NCBI GenBank assembly: GCA_042408875.1
Contig: JBHOQS010000015.1
Location: 124,001 to 188,000, forward strand
Direction of reading: 5' to 3'
Source: JBHOQS01 sp042408875
GTDB lineage: Bacteria; Chloroflexota; UBA11872; JBHOQS01
Length of the DNA stretch: 64,000 nt
Shown piece by piece: positions 9,092 to 17,326 of this stretch. The translations under genes were made by a program, and so were the position numbers. Within the stretch, counting starts at the first letter, position 1, and the number at the start of each line of letters is the position of its first letter. The notes under the pieces are model-generated. The model did not search any database. It was given only the letters and a program-made list of their open reading frames with translations, and was not told the origin of the DNA.

Positions 9092-9328
9092 GACCTCCTT
9101 CTATCCTCCTATCGCGTGCATTGCGTGCCACACGGTCACGCGTCTGCTAGCGAAGGCGCTTTAGCCCCTTTAGCATAGAAACAACGTATAGCAGGAAACG
9201 TATAGCAGGATTCGTGCCATACGTGGCTACGAAGCCGAAGGCGGTCCCATGCGTCCCACGACGCGCCGGGCATACCGCTCCACCGCCCCGGTAGAACTTC
9301 TCGGATAGATGTTGGATAGATGGCAGCG

Positions 9329-9391
9329 ACATTGTTCATTAAGACATTGCTCATTAAGACATTGTTCATTAATAAGACATTGTTCGTTAAG
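9329..9391. repeat. Four-unit tandem repeat (15/15/18/15 bp)
   Basis: Units of ACATTGTTCATTAAG occur at 9329-9343, 9344-9358 (one change), 9359-9376 (with a 3-base insertion) and 9377-9391 (one change). All unit lengths are multiples of three, so on the minus strand they extend the remnant frame as an Asn/Val/Leu/Met repeat. The units are AT-rich in a GC-rich genome. Confidence 0.85.
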
Positions 9392-9567
9392 ATGATCGTC
9401 TCGTCTGTGAGCCGGTCGAGCAGGGAGCGGTCGTGTGAGACGAGAAGCAGCGTGCCGGCGAAGTGTCTGAGCGCTGCTTCGATCTGCTCGCGGGTCGGGA
9501 TATCCAGATGGGTCGGCTCGCCCAGCAGCCGGACGTCCGGCTGCGTACCATGGATTACTTCCAGCAT
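9392..9567 (-). pseudogene. Remnant of an ABC-F type ATPase
   Basis: The translated fragment reads QPDVRLLGEPTHLDIPTREQ and then LLLVSHDRSLLDRLTDE, which is the Walker B to H-loop part of the second nucleotide-binding domain of ABC-F proteins (usual form LLLDEPTNHLDI ... LLVSHDR). Key changes show decay: the Walker B Asp is Gly, and the Asn of TNHLD is lost. Upstream Walker A and signature sequences are absent, and downstream coding is replaced by the tandem repeat. About 60 of an expected ~550 residues remain. Confidence 0.7.
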
Positions 9568-9905
9568 CGTCTCTCCCTCCCGGTGCCCGGACCGCCGAGC
9601 GCCGCCCGAACGGCAGCGCTGAGAACGCAGCCGCGCCCATGGCAGGATAGGAGTGCAGTCGGGCAGAGAAGGGAAGGACCCGCCGGGTATCTACTGTGGG
9701 GACACGGCTGCGCTTCGCGCGCTACACCGTCTGCACCGTGACTGCGCAGCGTTCTCGGCTGTCCCTTACCGCAGCATCGTACGTCCCGGCCTTGGCGCGA
9801 GGCTTAGACTCGAAAGTAGCCTGTCCGCGGGAACATTGATATACTACGACATCGAGGCCGCGTGCGCAACCTGGGTGAGTTCCGGCAGCGAGAAGCGCTG
9901 GACAC

Positions 9906-10538
9906 ATGATCATTCACGTCTTTACCGGTGGGCCGGTGGCGACGAACGGCTACCTGGTCGTGGACGAGCCCACCCGCCAGGCAATGATCGTGGACGCGCC
10001 GATGGGCGCGGCCCGCGCTATGCTGAGCTGGGTCCATCAGGACCAGGCCACGATCGCCCTCATTGTGGCCACACACGGCCACTGGGACCACATCGTGGAC
10101 CTCGCTGAGCTGCACGAGCGCACCGGCGCGCCGGTAGCTGTCCATCCTGACGATCGCCCCAAGCTTGAGCAGCCGGGCAGCGCGCTGGTTCAACTCCCCT
10201 TCACCATCCGGCCGGTCACGCCGCAGCGGGAGCTCCGGGAGGGGGAGATCGTGGAGACCGGCCTGCTGCGCTTTGAGGTGCTGCACACGCCGGGCCACTC
10301 ACCCGGCGGGATCTGCCTCTATGAGCGCCAGCAGGGAGTGCTCTTCGCCGGGGATACGCTCTTCGCCGGCAGCTATGGCCGCACTGATCTCCCCGATGCC
10401 GATGAGGCGGCGATGATGGCTAGCTTGCGCCGGCTTGCGGCCCTGCCACCTGAGGTGCAAGTCTACAGCGGCCACGGCGAGATGACCACGATCGGGCGCG
10501 AGGCGGGGTGGATCAGACGCCTGGCAGGCAGCAGGTAA
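9906..10538 (+). CDS. Metallo-beta-lactamase fold hydrolase (glyoxalase II-like)
   Basis: A 210-residue metallo-hydrolase. It has the zinc motif THGHWDH, a further metal histidine in LHTPGHSPGG, the bridging Asp in LFAGDTLF and a terminal YSGHGEMT histidine. The order and spacing fit the glyoxalase II-like subgroup, which hydrolyses thioesters such as S-lactoylglutathione analogues, but the substrate is not defined by sequence. It is cytoplasmic. A very T-rich tract follows the stop. The gene is convergent with queG. Confidence 0.85.
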   Translation: MIIHVFTGGPVATNGYLVVDEPTRQAMIVDAPMGAARAMLSWVHQDQATIALIVATHGHWDHIVDLAELHERTGAPVAVHPDDRPKLEQPGSALVQLPFTIRPVTPQRELREGEIVETGLLRFEVLHTPGHSPGGICLYERQQGVLFAGDTLFAGSYGRTDLPDADEAAMMASLRRLAALPPEVQVYSGHGEMTTIGREAGWIRRLAGSR

Positions 10539-10550
10539 CACTCCAGAGGC

Positions 10551-10584
10551 AATAATTTTTTTTATTTTATTTTTTCTCATTTTC
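10551..10584. repeat. AT-rich island between convergent genes
   Basis: A run of almost pure A/T with long T tracts right after the hydrolase stop codon. Its T-rich plus strand could help termination, but there is no GC-rich stem in front. It is followed by a doubled AGGGCCGTAC. Confidence 0.6.
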
Positions 10585-10638
10585 GTAGGGCCGTACCGCC
10601 AGGGCCGTACATCGGGCAGTCGTGGTGCATCCCGGAAC

Positions 10639-11889
10639 TCATGCTCCAGCGGCGGCCGGCTCAGCCTGCTGCACGCCCACCTCGCTCACCCCACGCTCTG
10701 CGACCTGCCGGCAGTCTCTGAGTGCCAGTACGATCTCCTCGCGTACGCTGGGGTCCTGCTCGACATCGAGACGACGCTCCAGGGCAGCCACGGCCTGCTG
10801 CTTGAGCGCGGGCGGAACAGCAGAGCTCGCCGCGAGACGTCCCAGTGCCCAGGCGGCGTGCCCGCGCACAACTGGATGGTCGTGCTGCTCTAGCACCCGG
10901 ATCAGCGGCGGCACTGCTGCCGGGTCGCCGCTGTTGCCCAGCGCCACACACACGTTGCGCTGCAGGCCCCAGCGCTTGGCCCGCAGCACCGGCGAGCCGC
11001 GGAATCGCTGGCGAAACGCAGCGTCGTCCAGCTCGAGAAGCGGGATGAGCTCAGGCAGCGCCTGCTCCGGCGAGGCCGGCTCGAACTCAGCGACCCGCGT
11101 CAGCACCGGCCGGGCGTTGTAGGGGCACACATCCTGGCAGATGTCGCAGCCGAAGATCCAGTCACCCATCTGCGCCCGCAGCTCGCGCGGGATCGGACCG
11201 CGGTTCTCGATCGTGTGATAGGAAATGCACTTGCGGTTATCCAGCACACCTGGTGCCACCAGTGCGCCGGTAGGGCAGGCGCGCAGGCACAGCGTACAGC
11301 GCCCGCAGGGTTGCTTCTGCGACGGCGCGTCGGGCACGAGCTCGCAGTCCACGATGAGCTCGGCCAGAAACACGAACGAGCCCTTGGGCGTGAGCAGGCA
11401 GGTGTTCTTGCCGGGCGAGCCCAGACCCGCTCGACGTGCCACCGCGCGTTCAGCGAGCGGGCCGGAGTCCACGAAGTAGCGAAAACGTGGCCGACGCCCG
11501 GTGGCCCGCTCCAGATAGTCCACAATTTGGAAGAGCTTCTTCTTGAGCACGTCGTGGTAGTCACGCCCCCAGGCGTAGCGGGCGATGCGGCCGCGCGGGC
11601 GGCCCGGCTCTCCAGCAGGCAGGCGCGCCGCCGAGCGATACGAGACGCCCAGTGCAATGATCGCCCGCGCCTCGGGCAAGAGCGCTCGCGGATCGGTCGC
11701 CCGCCGCACACGCTCGGCGGTGAACCAGTGGTAGCCGTCCATCAGGCCGGCCTCCAGGCGCTCCAGCATACGCGCCCGATCCTCCTCGAACAGCTCCGGC
11801 CCGGTGATGCCGACCAGGTCGAAGCCTAGTGAGCGCGCATAGCGTTTGAGCTCGTTCGTCAGCGTCTGCGGGTCAGGCGACATCGACAT
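10639..11889 (-). CDS. queG: Epoxyqueuosine reductase QueG with C-terminal HEAT-like repeats
   Basis: Catalyses the last step of queuosine synthesis, reducing epoxyqueuosine in tRNA with a cobalamin cofactor and two 4Fe-4S clusters. The N-terminal part contains the RYFVDSGPLAERAVARRAGLG segment with the catalytic Asp. Two ferredoxin motifs follow: CGRCTLCLRACPTGAL and CDICQDVCPYN. The last ~100 residues contain HEAT-like helices (VPPLIRVLEQHDHPVVRGHAAWALGRLA). Length 416 residues is typical of the longer QueG forms. No other queuosine gene is in the window, so the pathway must be completed elsewhere or by salvage. Confidence 0.93.
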   Translation of the reverse strand: MSMSPDPQTLTNELKRYARSLGFDLVGITGPELFEEDRARMLERLEAGLMDGYHWFTAERVRRATDPRALLPEARAIIALGVSYRSAARLPAGEPGRPRGRIARYAWGRDYHDVLKKKLFQIVDYLERATGRRPRFRYFVDSGPLAERAVARRAGLGSPGKNTCLLTPKGSFVFLAELIVDCELVPDAPSQKQPCGRCTLCLRACPTGALVAPGVLDNRKCISYHTIENRGPIPRELRAQMGDWIFGCDICQDVCPYNARPVLTRVAEFEPASPEQALPELIPLLELDDAAFRQRFRGSPVLRAKRWGLQRNVCVALGNSGDPAAVPPLIRVLEQHDHPVVRGHAAWALGRLAASSAVPPALKQQAVAALERRLDVEQDPSVREEIVLALRDCRQVAERGVSEVGVQQAEPAAAGA

Positions 11890-11982
11890 AGCCGGGTGTC
11901 GCTGTGGAAGAGTGTGCGGACCTCTCCATGCCGTGTCCCCTTCGGTTACGGTGTGAGGCCCCGGCCACCTGTCCGCTCTATG

Positions 11983-12024
11983 TTCCCCTCCCCTCTTAGG
12001 GGAGGGCCGGGGGAGGGGTCCTCA
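11983..12024. repeat. Dispersed G/C-run hairpin repeat, copy 1
   Basis: TCCCCTCCCCTCTTAGGGGA can fold on itself and is followed by GGGGGAGGGGTCCTCACC. A closely similar element ending GGGGAGGGGTCCTCCC lies at 29240-29277. Here it sits between mscS and queG and could act as a spacer hairpin. Confidence 0.5.
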
Positions 12025-12028
12025 CCTG

Positions 12029-12817
12029 CTACTTCGGTGCGGTGATATCGGCTTCCGGCGCCACGTTGCGCAGCTCCCACACGACTTGTGGCAGCACCTG
12101 CTCGACCAACGGGGCCCAGAAGCGCAGGCGGAATGTCGCTTTGCCGCCGGCCGTGCCTTCCAGCCACACCGCTGGCTGAGGCTCAGGCGCGAGCTCTGCC
12201 ACCTTCCTCACTGCAGCCTCCAGCCGCTCTTTTATAAGGTGCAGGTCTTCTTCACCGGGCGCCACCGTAATCAGGAGCTCGCCCCGCTGCGCCGGGTATG
12301 CCGATCGGTTAATAATCACCGACGAGTAAATCGTAGCATTCGGCACGATGATACGCATATTGTTTTCCGTGCGCAGCATCGTGGTCCGCAGGGCAATGGT
12401 CTCGACCTCGCCACGGTGCCCGCCCGGCAGCTCAATGCGGTCGCCGATGCGGAACGGCCGCTCGATAAGGATGTAGAGCCCGGCCACCAGATTGGAGAGC
12501 ACATCGCGGAGCGCCAGGCTGATCGCCAGGCCGGCCACGCCGAAGACCGTGACCGACGCCTCAGGCGGGATCCCCAGCAGTGGCAGCGCCACGAGCACGC
12601 CCAGCGCGATGAGCCCGAAATAGACCAGGTTCTCCAAGATCAGGATCACATGGGCGTCGGCGCGAGCGCGCAAGAGGGCATGCTTCAGGCCTCGCTGGCT
12701 CCAGCGCGCCAGGAAGTAGGCTACGCCGACGACCAGCAGCGCAGCGATGAGCTGGCGCAGCACGACGTACGGATCGATGGCCGGAAACGGGATCTGATAC
12801 GTCATGACCGGTGGCAT
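12029..12817 (-). CDS. Small-conductance mechanosensitive channel (MscS family)
   Basis: A 262-residue channel protein. Three hydrophobic segments cover roughly residues 18-38, 60-82 and 88-112; the last is the pore-lining helix with the Ala/Gly-rich pattern FGVAGLAISLALRDVLSNLVAG. The beta domain follows with RPFRIGDRIELPGGHRGEVETIALR and VPNATIYSSVIINRS, both hallmarks of MscS. The C-terminal alpha/beta domain has the expected length. Role: release of osmolytes on hypo-osmotic shock. An internal ATG four codons in is an alternative start. Confidence 0.92.
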   Translation of the reverse strand: MPPVMTYQIPFPAIDPYVVLRQLIAALLVVGVAYFLARWSQRGLKHALLRARADAHVILILENLVYFGLIALGVLVALPLLGIPPEASVTVFGVAGLAISLALRDVLSNLVAGLYILIERPFRIGDRIELPGGHRGEVETIALRTTMLRTENNMRIIVPNATIYSSVIINRSAYPAQRGELLITVAPGEEDLHLIKERLEAAVRKVAELAPEPQPAVWLEGTAGGKATFRLRFWAPLVEQVLPQVVWELRNVAPEADITAPK

Positions 12818-12879
12818 GGCCTGGACCGCTCGTCTTCCGCGTGTCTGTGTGGAGCGTACTTCTGGTACTCACAACGTCA

Positions 12880-12905
12880 CAGGGGCGCACGGCCGTGCGC
12901 CCCTG
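12880..12905. repeat. Perfect 26-bp palindrome
   Basis: CAGGGGCGCACGG joined directly to its reverse complement. The ends (GGGGC/GCCCC) are shared with other palindromes in this window. It lies in the spacer upstream of mscS, next to a direct repeat of CGAAATCGTACTG (12923-12935 and 12939-12951). Confidence 0.8.
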
Positions 12906-13015
12906 TACCGGAACAGCTCTCCCGAAATCGTACTGTACCGAAATCGTACTGAAAATGGCGCTGAAAGTGGCATCGAAAAATCACAAAGAAACCGCAACAC
13001 GCACGCCGCGCGACG

Positions 13016-14203
13016 CTATGCGGCCGGGAAACGGCGCAGCCGCTCGAGCGTCTCCTCCAGCACGGCCATAGAGGCAGCATAGCTCATGCGGATGTGCCCT
13101 TCGCCGTAGAACGCCGCGCCAGGCACCGTTGCAATGTGCGCCTCGTTCAGCAGCCGTTCGGCGAAGGCCATGGAATCGCCCCCCGGAACCCGTGGAAAGA
13201 CGTAGAAGGCGCCCTCGGGCGTGGGGCAACTCCAGCCTAGCTCGGTCAGGCCCTGCACCAGGAACGTGCGCCGCCGCGCGAACTCGGCGATCATGGTCTG
13301 CACACAGTCCTGCGGACCATTCAGGGCGGCCACTGCGGCAACCTGCGCGATCGACGTAGCGTTCGACGTGCTGTTGCTGTTGAGGTCGATGATACCTTTG
13401 ATGATGGGTGCCGGCCCGGCAGCGTAGCCAACCCGCCAGCCAGTCATGCCATACGTCTTGGAGAGGGTGTTGACCACGATCGTCAGCGCCTTGACGTCGG
13501 GGCCGAACGACGCCACGCTCGGCTGCATCCCACGCTCGTAAATAAAGTGCTCGTACGTCTCGTCAGAGATCAGCAGGAACCCGCGTTCCACAGCCAGCCG
13601 GGCAATAGCCCGCAGCTCCTCCTGCTCGATGATCACCCCGGTGGGATTTGAGGGGCTATTCAGCACGAGGGCGCGGGTGCGGGGCGTGAGGCAGGCAGCG
13701 ACATCGGCCGCGCGCAGCTTGAGGTCTGCCTGCATGGGCGCCAGCACCGGCACGCCGCCGGCCAGCTTCACCTGCTCGATGAAGGTCGGCCAGATCGGCA
13801 CCGGGACAATCACCTCGTCGCCCGGATCGAGGATAACCTGGAACAGGTTATACAGCACATGCTTACCGCCGGCGCAGATCACGACCTCAGACGGCGCATA
13901 GGCCAGTCCGTTCTCACGCTGGAGCTTGGCAGCGACGGCCTCGCGCAGCTCCGGAATGCCGGCAGAGGGCGTATACTTCGTGAAGCCATCCCGGATCGCT
14001 CGAATCGCGGCCTCTTTGACATGCTCAGGCGTGTCGAAATCCGGCTCGCCGACGCTCAGGTTCAGCACCTTGGCACCGCGGCGCGCCAGCTCCTTCGCGC
14101 GGGTATCCATCGCCAGCGTAGGCGATGGAGCCAGCTCGCGGATGCGCCGCGAGACCATCCGCACGCTTCCGGCCGTGCCCGGCGCCTGCCCCTGCACTGT
14201 CAC
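13016..14203 (-). CDS. PLP-dependent aminotransferase class I (AspC-type)
   Basis: Fold-type I aminotransferase of ~395 residues, closest in pattern to bacterial aspartate aminotransferase subgroup Ib. Seen motifs: LSVGEPDFDTP, SPSNPTG, the Asp/Tyr pair in SDETYEHFIY, the PLP lysine in NTLSKTYGMTGWRVGY and the substrate Arg in HIRMSYA. It would exchange amino groups between aspartate (or an aromatic/other amino acid) and 2-oxoglutarate. I chose the GTG at 14203 because GAGGGAG lies six bases upstream; a TTG at 14224 is the farthest possible start. Confidence 0.88.
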   Translation of the reverse strand: MTVQGQAPGTAGSVRMVSRRIRELAPSPTLAMDTRAKELARRGAKVLNLSVGEPDFDTPEHVKEAAIRAIRDGFTKYTPSAGIPELREAVAAKLQRENGLAYAPSEVVICAGGKHVLYNLFQVILDPGDEVIVPVPIWPTFIEQVKLAGGVPVLAPMQADLKLRAADVAACLTPRTRALVLNSPSNPTGVIIEQEELRAIARLAVERGFLLISDETYEHFIYERGMQPSVASFGPDVKALTIVVNTLSKTYGMTGWRVGYAAGPAPIIKGIIDLNSNSTSNATSIAQVAAVAALNGPQDCVQTMIAEFARRRTFLVQGLTELGWSCPTPEGAFYVFPRVPGGDSMAFAERLLNEAHIATVPGAAFYGEGHIRMSYAASMAVLEETLERLRRFPAA

Positions 14204-14250
14204 CACTTTCTCCCTCTCTTGCAACCGGCTACCTCGTGCAATCCGTGGCG

Positions 14251-14292
14251 TACTGCCTATACATACTGCCTATACAGCATACTGCCTATACA
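14251..14292. repeat. Three 13-bp tandem repeats
   Basis: TACTGCCTATACA occurs at 14251-14263, 14264-14276 and, after three extra bases, 14280-14292. It lies in the 5' region of the aminotransferase gene. Confidence 0.85.
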
Positions 14293-14395
14293 GGGCTCTT
14301 CCAGGGCAAAAGCTACTTCTTCCCTGCACACCTCACAGGGATTTGGCGCAACAAGAGTCCTTCGGCAGTGCGACGTTCCTGCCACACCTGCAGAA

Positions 14396-14968
14396 CTATA
14401 CCATCCGGCTACGGAGGGAGTCGAGACGCGCGGCGAGCTGGGCGGCATGTGCGTCGCAGCAGCGATCGGTCTTGCGGTCGGTGTCGTCGAGCGTGTTCGA
14501 AAAGTACATCACGCAGGCCGGGTCAGCGCAGTGCTCCAGGCCATACGTATGTCCGAGCTCGTGCACGGCCTCCTTGACCGCCCGCGCTAGCAGCACCTGC
14601 TGGTCGGGAGGCTGCCCCCAGAATTCGGGGCGTAGGCGCGCCAAGGCGATCACAGCGGCAGGACCGCCGCGCTGGGCCTGGCCGAAAATGAAGTTCAGGC
14701 CAGGGGCAAACAGATCAAGGTCAGCCACGCCCAGCAGACGCTCTGCGTTGCCACGGAGCGCGAGCAGCCGTTGCAGGATCGGCGCAGCCAGATACTGCCT
14801 GCGCCGCGGCACAAAGGCCTCGTGGGGAGGGGAGGGTCCGTGGGGCTCCAGGCGAACGGCGCGGCCGGGAAACCGCGCCGCAATGGCCGGCAGCAGCCCG
14901 CTGAGGATGTCGTGGGGCACGTCTCCGATAGGCACAAGCACGATAACTGGCTGGTTCGTCTGCACCAT
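14396..14968 (-). CDS. Archaemetzincin-family zinc metalloprotease
   Basis: A 190-residue protein with the archaemetzincin signature HELGHTYGLEHC, followed after four residues by CVM, which supplies the zinc ligands, catalytic Glu and met-turn Met. Family members usually end this motif with CxxC; here the expected position reads RCCDAH, two adjacent cysteines, so the second structural zinc site may differ. The upstream half (PRRRQYLAAPILQRLL, LFAPGLNFIFGQAQ) also matches the family. No signal peptide, so it is cytoplasmic; substrates of this family are unknown. Confidence 0.88.
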   Translation of the reverse strand: MVQTNQPVIVLVPIGDVPHDILSGLLPAIAARFPGRAVRLEPHGPSPPHEAFVPRRRQYLAAPILQRLLALRGNAERLLGVADLDLFAPGLNFIFGQAQRGGPAAVIALARLRPEFWGQPPDQQVLLARAVKEAVHELGHTYGLEHCADPACVMYFSNTLDDTDRKTDRCCDAHAAQLAARLDSLRSRMV

Positions 14969-14988
14969 ACGCCCTAGCCTTTCACGTA

Positions 14989-15015
14989 GTTTTATATATT
15001 TTTCCTTACTTTTCC
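14989..15015. repeat. AT-rich island upstream of archaemetzincin
   Basis: TTTTATATATTTTTCCTTAC and adjoining T-rich bases just upstream of the archaemetzincin start. They are followed by a doubled CCTAACYCGTA. Confidence 0.45.
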
Positions 15016-15139
15016 TCCCTAACCCGTATCCCTAACTCGTACCTCCATTGACTCAGGTCGTTGAGTATGCTACCCCGGTCATGGAGTCACAGCATAGGAG
15101 CGCCTGCAGGGAGCCAGCGCCACCGAGGAGGAGACGCAC

Positions 15140-15925
15140 ATGTACACCTACGAAGGGATGCTTGCTGAGACGATCACCATGGCCGGCCACAACGGCGACC
15201 TGATCGAGGCCTACCTGGCACGCCCGCTGGGCATGATCCAGGTGCCCGGCGTGGTGGTCATCCATCACATGCCCGGCTGGGATGAATGGAGCAAAGAGGT
15301 CACCCGCAAGCTGGCCTACCACGGCTACGCGGCTATCTGCCCGCATCTCTTCTCCCGCTGGGGACCGGGCCGCTGGGATGACCTGGCCGCAGCCGCTCGC
15401 GCTGCCGGTGGGCCACCAGATGCCCAGGTGATGGGCGATATTGCGGCGGCAGCACAGCTCCTGCGCACGCAGCCCTGGGCGAACGGCAAGGTAGGGGTGA
15501 TTGGCTTTTGCTCCGGCGGCCGCCACGCCTACATCGCTGCCTGCCGCGTCCCCGGCCTCGATGCGGCGGTTGATTGCTGGGGCGGTCGGGTGGTGGTACG
15601 TCCAGAGGAGCTGAACGAGCGCCAGCCGGAGGCCCCGATTGATATGACCAAAGATATGGCCTGCCCCCTGCTGGGCATCTTCGGCAACGAGGATACCAAC
15701 CCCGACCCGGCGCAGGTGGACCGCATCGAGGAAGAGCTCCGCAAGTACGGGAAACAGTACGAGTTCTACCGCTACGATGGCGCCGGCCATGGGTTCTTCG
15801 CCGTGGACCGGCCGTCGTACCGACCGCAGCAAGCGGTTGATGGCTGGCAGAAGGTGTTTGCCTTTTTCGAGCGGTACCTGCGCACCGCTCCATCCGGAGC
15901 GGCAGCTGCTGGCTCGCCGTGGTGA
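15140..15925 (+). CDS. Dienelactone hydrolase family protein
   Basis: Alpha/beta hydrolase of 261 residues. The triad of the dienelactone hydrolase family is visible: nucleophile Cys in IGFCSGGRHAY, Asp in GIFGNEDTNPDPAQ and His in YDGAGHGFFAVD. A strong ribosome-binding site (GGAGGAG) precedes the ATG. Length is slightly above the usual ~240. The family cleaves small esters and lactones. It is followed 43 bases later by the DUF6295 gene, probably in the same transcript. Confidence 0.9.
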   Translation: MYTYEGMLAETITMAGHNGDLIEAYLARPLGMIQVPGVVVIHHMPGWDEWSKEVTRKLAYHGYAAICPHLFSRWGPGRWDDLAAAARAAGGPPDAQVMGDIAAAAQLLRTQPWANGKVGVIGFCSGGRHAYIAACRVPGLDAAVDCWGGRVVVRPEELNERQPEAPIDMTKDMACPLLGIFGNEDTNPDPAQVDRIEEELRKYGKQYEFYRYDGAGHGFFAVDRPSYRPQQAVDGWQKVFAFFERYLRTAPSGAAAAGSPW

Positions 15926-15968
15926 GCAATCAGGAGACGACCAGGGCACGAACTAGGAGACGCAGACG

Positions 15969-16256
15969 ATGTGTACGATGATCTGCCGGACTGTTGACAT
16001 CCAGGGCCAGGGCAAGGGCCCGGCCGGATGGATTACTCTGACGCAGGCGCATGTCGCATATGACCACCCTGTCAGCGCGCCATTCGACCACGCTCTGCTG
16101 CTCGACTTCGTTGACAGCGCAGCGGGGCCGGGCGCGCGTGTCATCGTTGAGCTCAGCCCCGACGCCGCCCGCGCCCTGGTCCAGGCGATCGAGGCAGCCC
16201 TGCAAGAGGCTGAAGTCCAGCACGCCCTTGGTGCAGCCGGCGGCCATGCCGGGTAG
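15969..16256 (+). CDS. DUF6295 family protein
   Basis: A 95-residue protein matching the DUF6295 pattern: N-terminal MCTMICRTVDIQGQGKGP, then GWITLTQAHVAYDHP, and a C-terminal VIVELSPDAARALVQAIEAAL helix. The fold looks like a small beta-rich unit plus one helix; function is unknown. AGGAG lies upstream of the ATG. Its position behind a dienelactone hydrolase-like enzyme suggests cotranscription. Confidence 0.8.
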   Translation: MCTMICRTVDIQGQGKGPAGWITLTQAHVAYDHPVSAPFDHALLLDFVDSAAGPGARVIVELSPDAARALVQAIEAALQEAEVQHALGAAGGHAG

Positions 16257-16271
16257 TGAGGGCCGCGACGC

Positions 16272-16297
16272 CGCAACGCTCTTTCGCAACGCTCTTT
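16272..16297. repeat. 13-bp tandem duplication
   Basis: CGCAACGCTCTTT is repeated exactly at 16272-16284 and 16285-16297, just after the DUF6295 gene. Confidence 0.85.
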
Positions 16298-16367
16298 AGA
16301 GAGGCGGCTGCGGTGCTCGTACGGCGCCGCAGACATCACAGCGGCTTCGAGGCAGCCCGGACGCGAG

Positions 16368-16393
16368 CGAGGCCCCCCGTGGAGAGGGCCTCG
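16368..16393. terminator. Hairpin between DUF6295 gene and tmRNA 3' end
   Basis: CGAGGCCC (16368-16375) pairs with GGGCCTCG (16386-16393). It could stop transcripts arriving from either side, mainly the tmRNA precursor read leftwards. There is no U run. Confidence 0.45.
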
Positions 16394-16424
16394 TTGTGCC
16401 CGGAAGATTGGATACCCGTAGAAG

Positions 16425-16792
16425 TGGTGGAGATGGGGGAGAGTCGAACTCCCCGTCCAGAGCCGATCCGCCGAAAGTGCCTACAAGCTTAGCCGACCTT
16501 TTGCTCTCGCACATCCGGCACCGATCGGCGGGTGCGACGGATGCGCCAGCTCATGCGTCTTTGCCGGATCCTATGAGCCTCAGACCCGGCGCACTCCGGC
16601 ATTGTCACGCCCGTTCACTCCCCACCGGAGCGAGGGAGTGGCGGACGACGCTGTGCGGCTTCGTTAGGCCGCCAGAGCGTAGCTGTACTGCGGCTTGGCA
16701 GTTATTTTTTCGCCGGTTGTTTTACGAGACGGTTACCGGCACCTCGGCTTGCCACTTCCGACCAATCGACCCTGTCGAAACCCGACATCCCC
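16425..16792 (-). ncRNA. ssrA: tmRNA (SsrA), about 368 nt
   Basis: The minus strand begins GGGGATGTCGGGTTTCGACA and ends with the T-arm GTTCGACTC and CATCTCCACCA. The 5' GGGGATG pairs with 3' CATCTCC to form the acceptor stem, and CCA is encoded. The internal reading frame ends GCT CTG GCG GCC TAA, giving a tag that reads GEKITAKPQYSYALAA if translation resumes at GGC (or at the following GAA). Role: trans-translation rescue of stalled ribosomes, with the ALAA end marking proteins for proteolysis. This is a single-molecule, not permuted, tmRNA. Confidence 0.96.
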
Positions 16793-16829
16793 GCTTGGAT
16801 GCCCGGTTTAGGGCAGCCGGCACCTTACT

Positions 16830-16835
16830 ATTATA
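16830..16835 (-). promoter_or_regulatory. tmRNA promoter -10 box
   Basis: The minus strand reads TGTATAATAG here: a consensus TATAAT preceded by TG. Transcription would start about 30 bases before the mature 5' end at 16792, leaving a leader for RNase P to remove. Confidence 0.6.
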
Positions 16836-16893
16836 CACTACCGTGGGTGCCGCCGGTAGCGCGCCGGCGGGCCTGGTGCATCACAGGCGCGAG

Positions 16894-17043
16894 TCACTGT
16901 CCGCCCATGGAGCGGACGACAACGAGCAGGAGCACCAGCACAAGCACCAGGACGATTCCCAGCTCGAAGACGTGTCCGAGAAGGCTGACGAGCCAGTCGC
17001 CAACCCCTCCCTCATTATCTCGCGGGTGGACCCGGTAGTTCAC
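16894..17043 (-). CDS. Single-TM miniprotein, 49 aa
   Basis: A short gene starting at GTG 17043 with GGGAGGAG about nine bases upstream. The product has a polar N-terminal half (NYRVHPRDNEGGVGDW) and one very hydrophobic helix (IVLVLVLVLLLVVV) ending RSMGGQ, so one membrane span is expected. It resembles in architecture the 43-residue protein at 34293-34424. No family recognised. It lies just upstream of ssrA on the same strand. Confidence 0.55.
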   Translation of the reverse strand: MNYRVHPRDNEGGVGDWLVSLLGHVFELGIVLVLVLVLLLVVVRSMGGQ

Positions 17044-17326
17044 GGCTGCGCTCTCCTCCCTGGCCACAGTGTCATATCGTCGCCACCATACCAGGAAGGT
17101 CCATCCAGGGCAGCCTCTCAGGTCCCGGCCGGCCACACCAGCCTAGCCCGGTCGGATGCATCCGGCAGGCCATGGCGGTCACAGTGCCGCAGCGCCATCC
17201 AGGAGCCGTCACCGCCCGTCATGGAGCGCCGGGCTCTCCCAATAGCTCCACTGTGGTTTGTGGTTAAGGGCGCCACACAGAGATAGGCGTGCCGGATCGC
17301 TCTGCCTGCGGCGCCCCACGGATGCC

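Larger units (their letters stand above)
9092..9905. other. Gene-poor spacer with a dead gene and repeats
   Basis: More than 800 bases without an intact gene. It holds a degenerate ABC-F fragment (9392-9567), a 4-unit microsatellite (9329-9391), a direct repeat of CGTATAGCAGGA near 9186-9212 and a doubled GGATAGATG near 9303-9321. Confidence 0.6.

Noticed and set aside
9329..9391. CRISPR array
   Set aside because: Units of 15-18 bp are directly adjacent with no spacers; it is a microsatellite.
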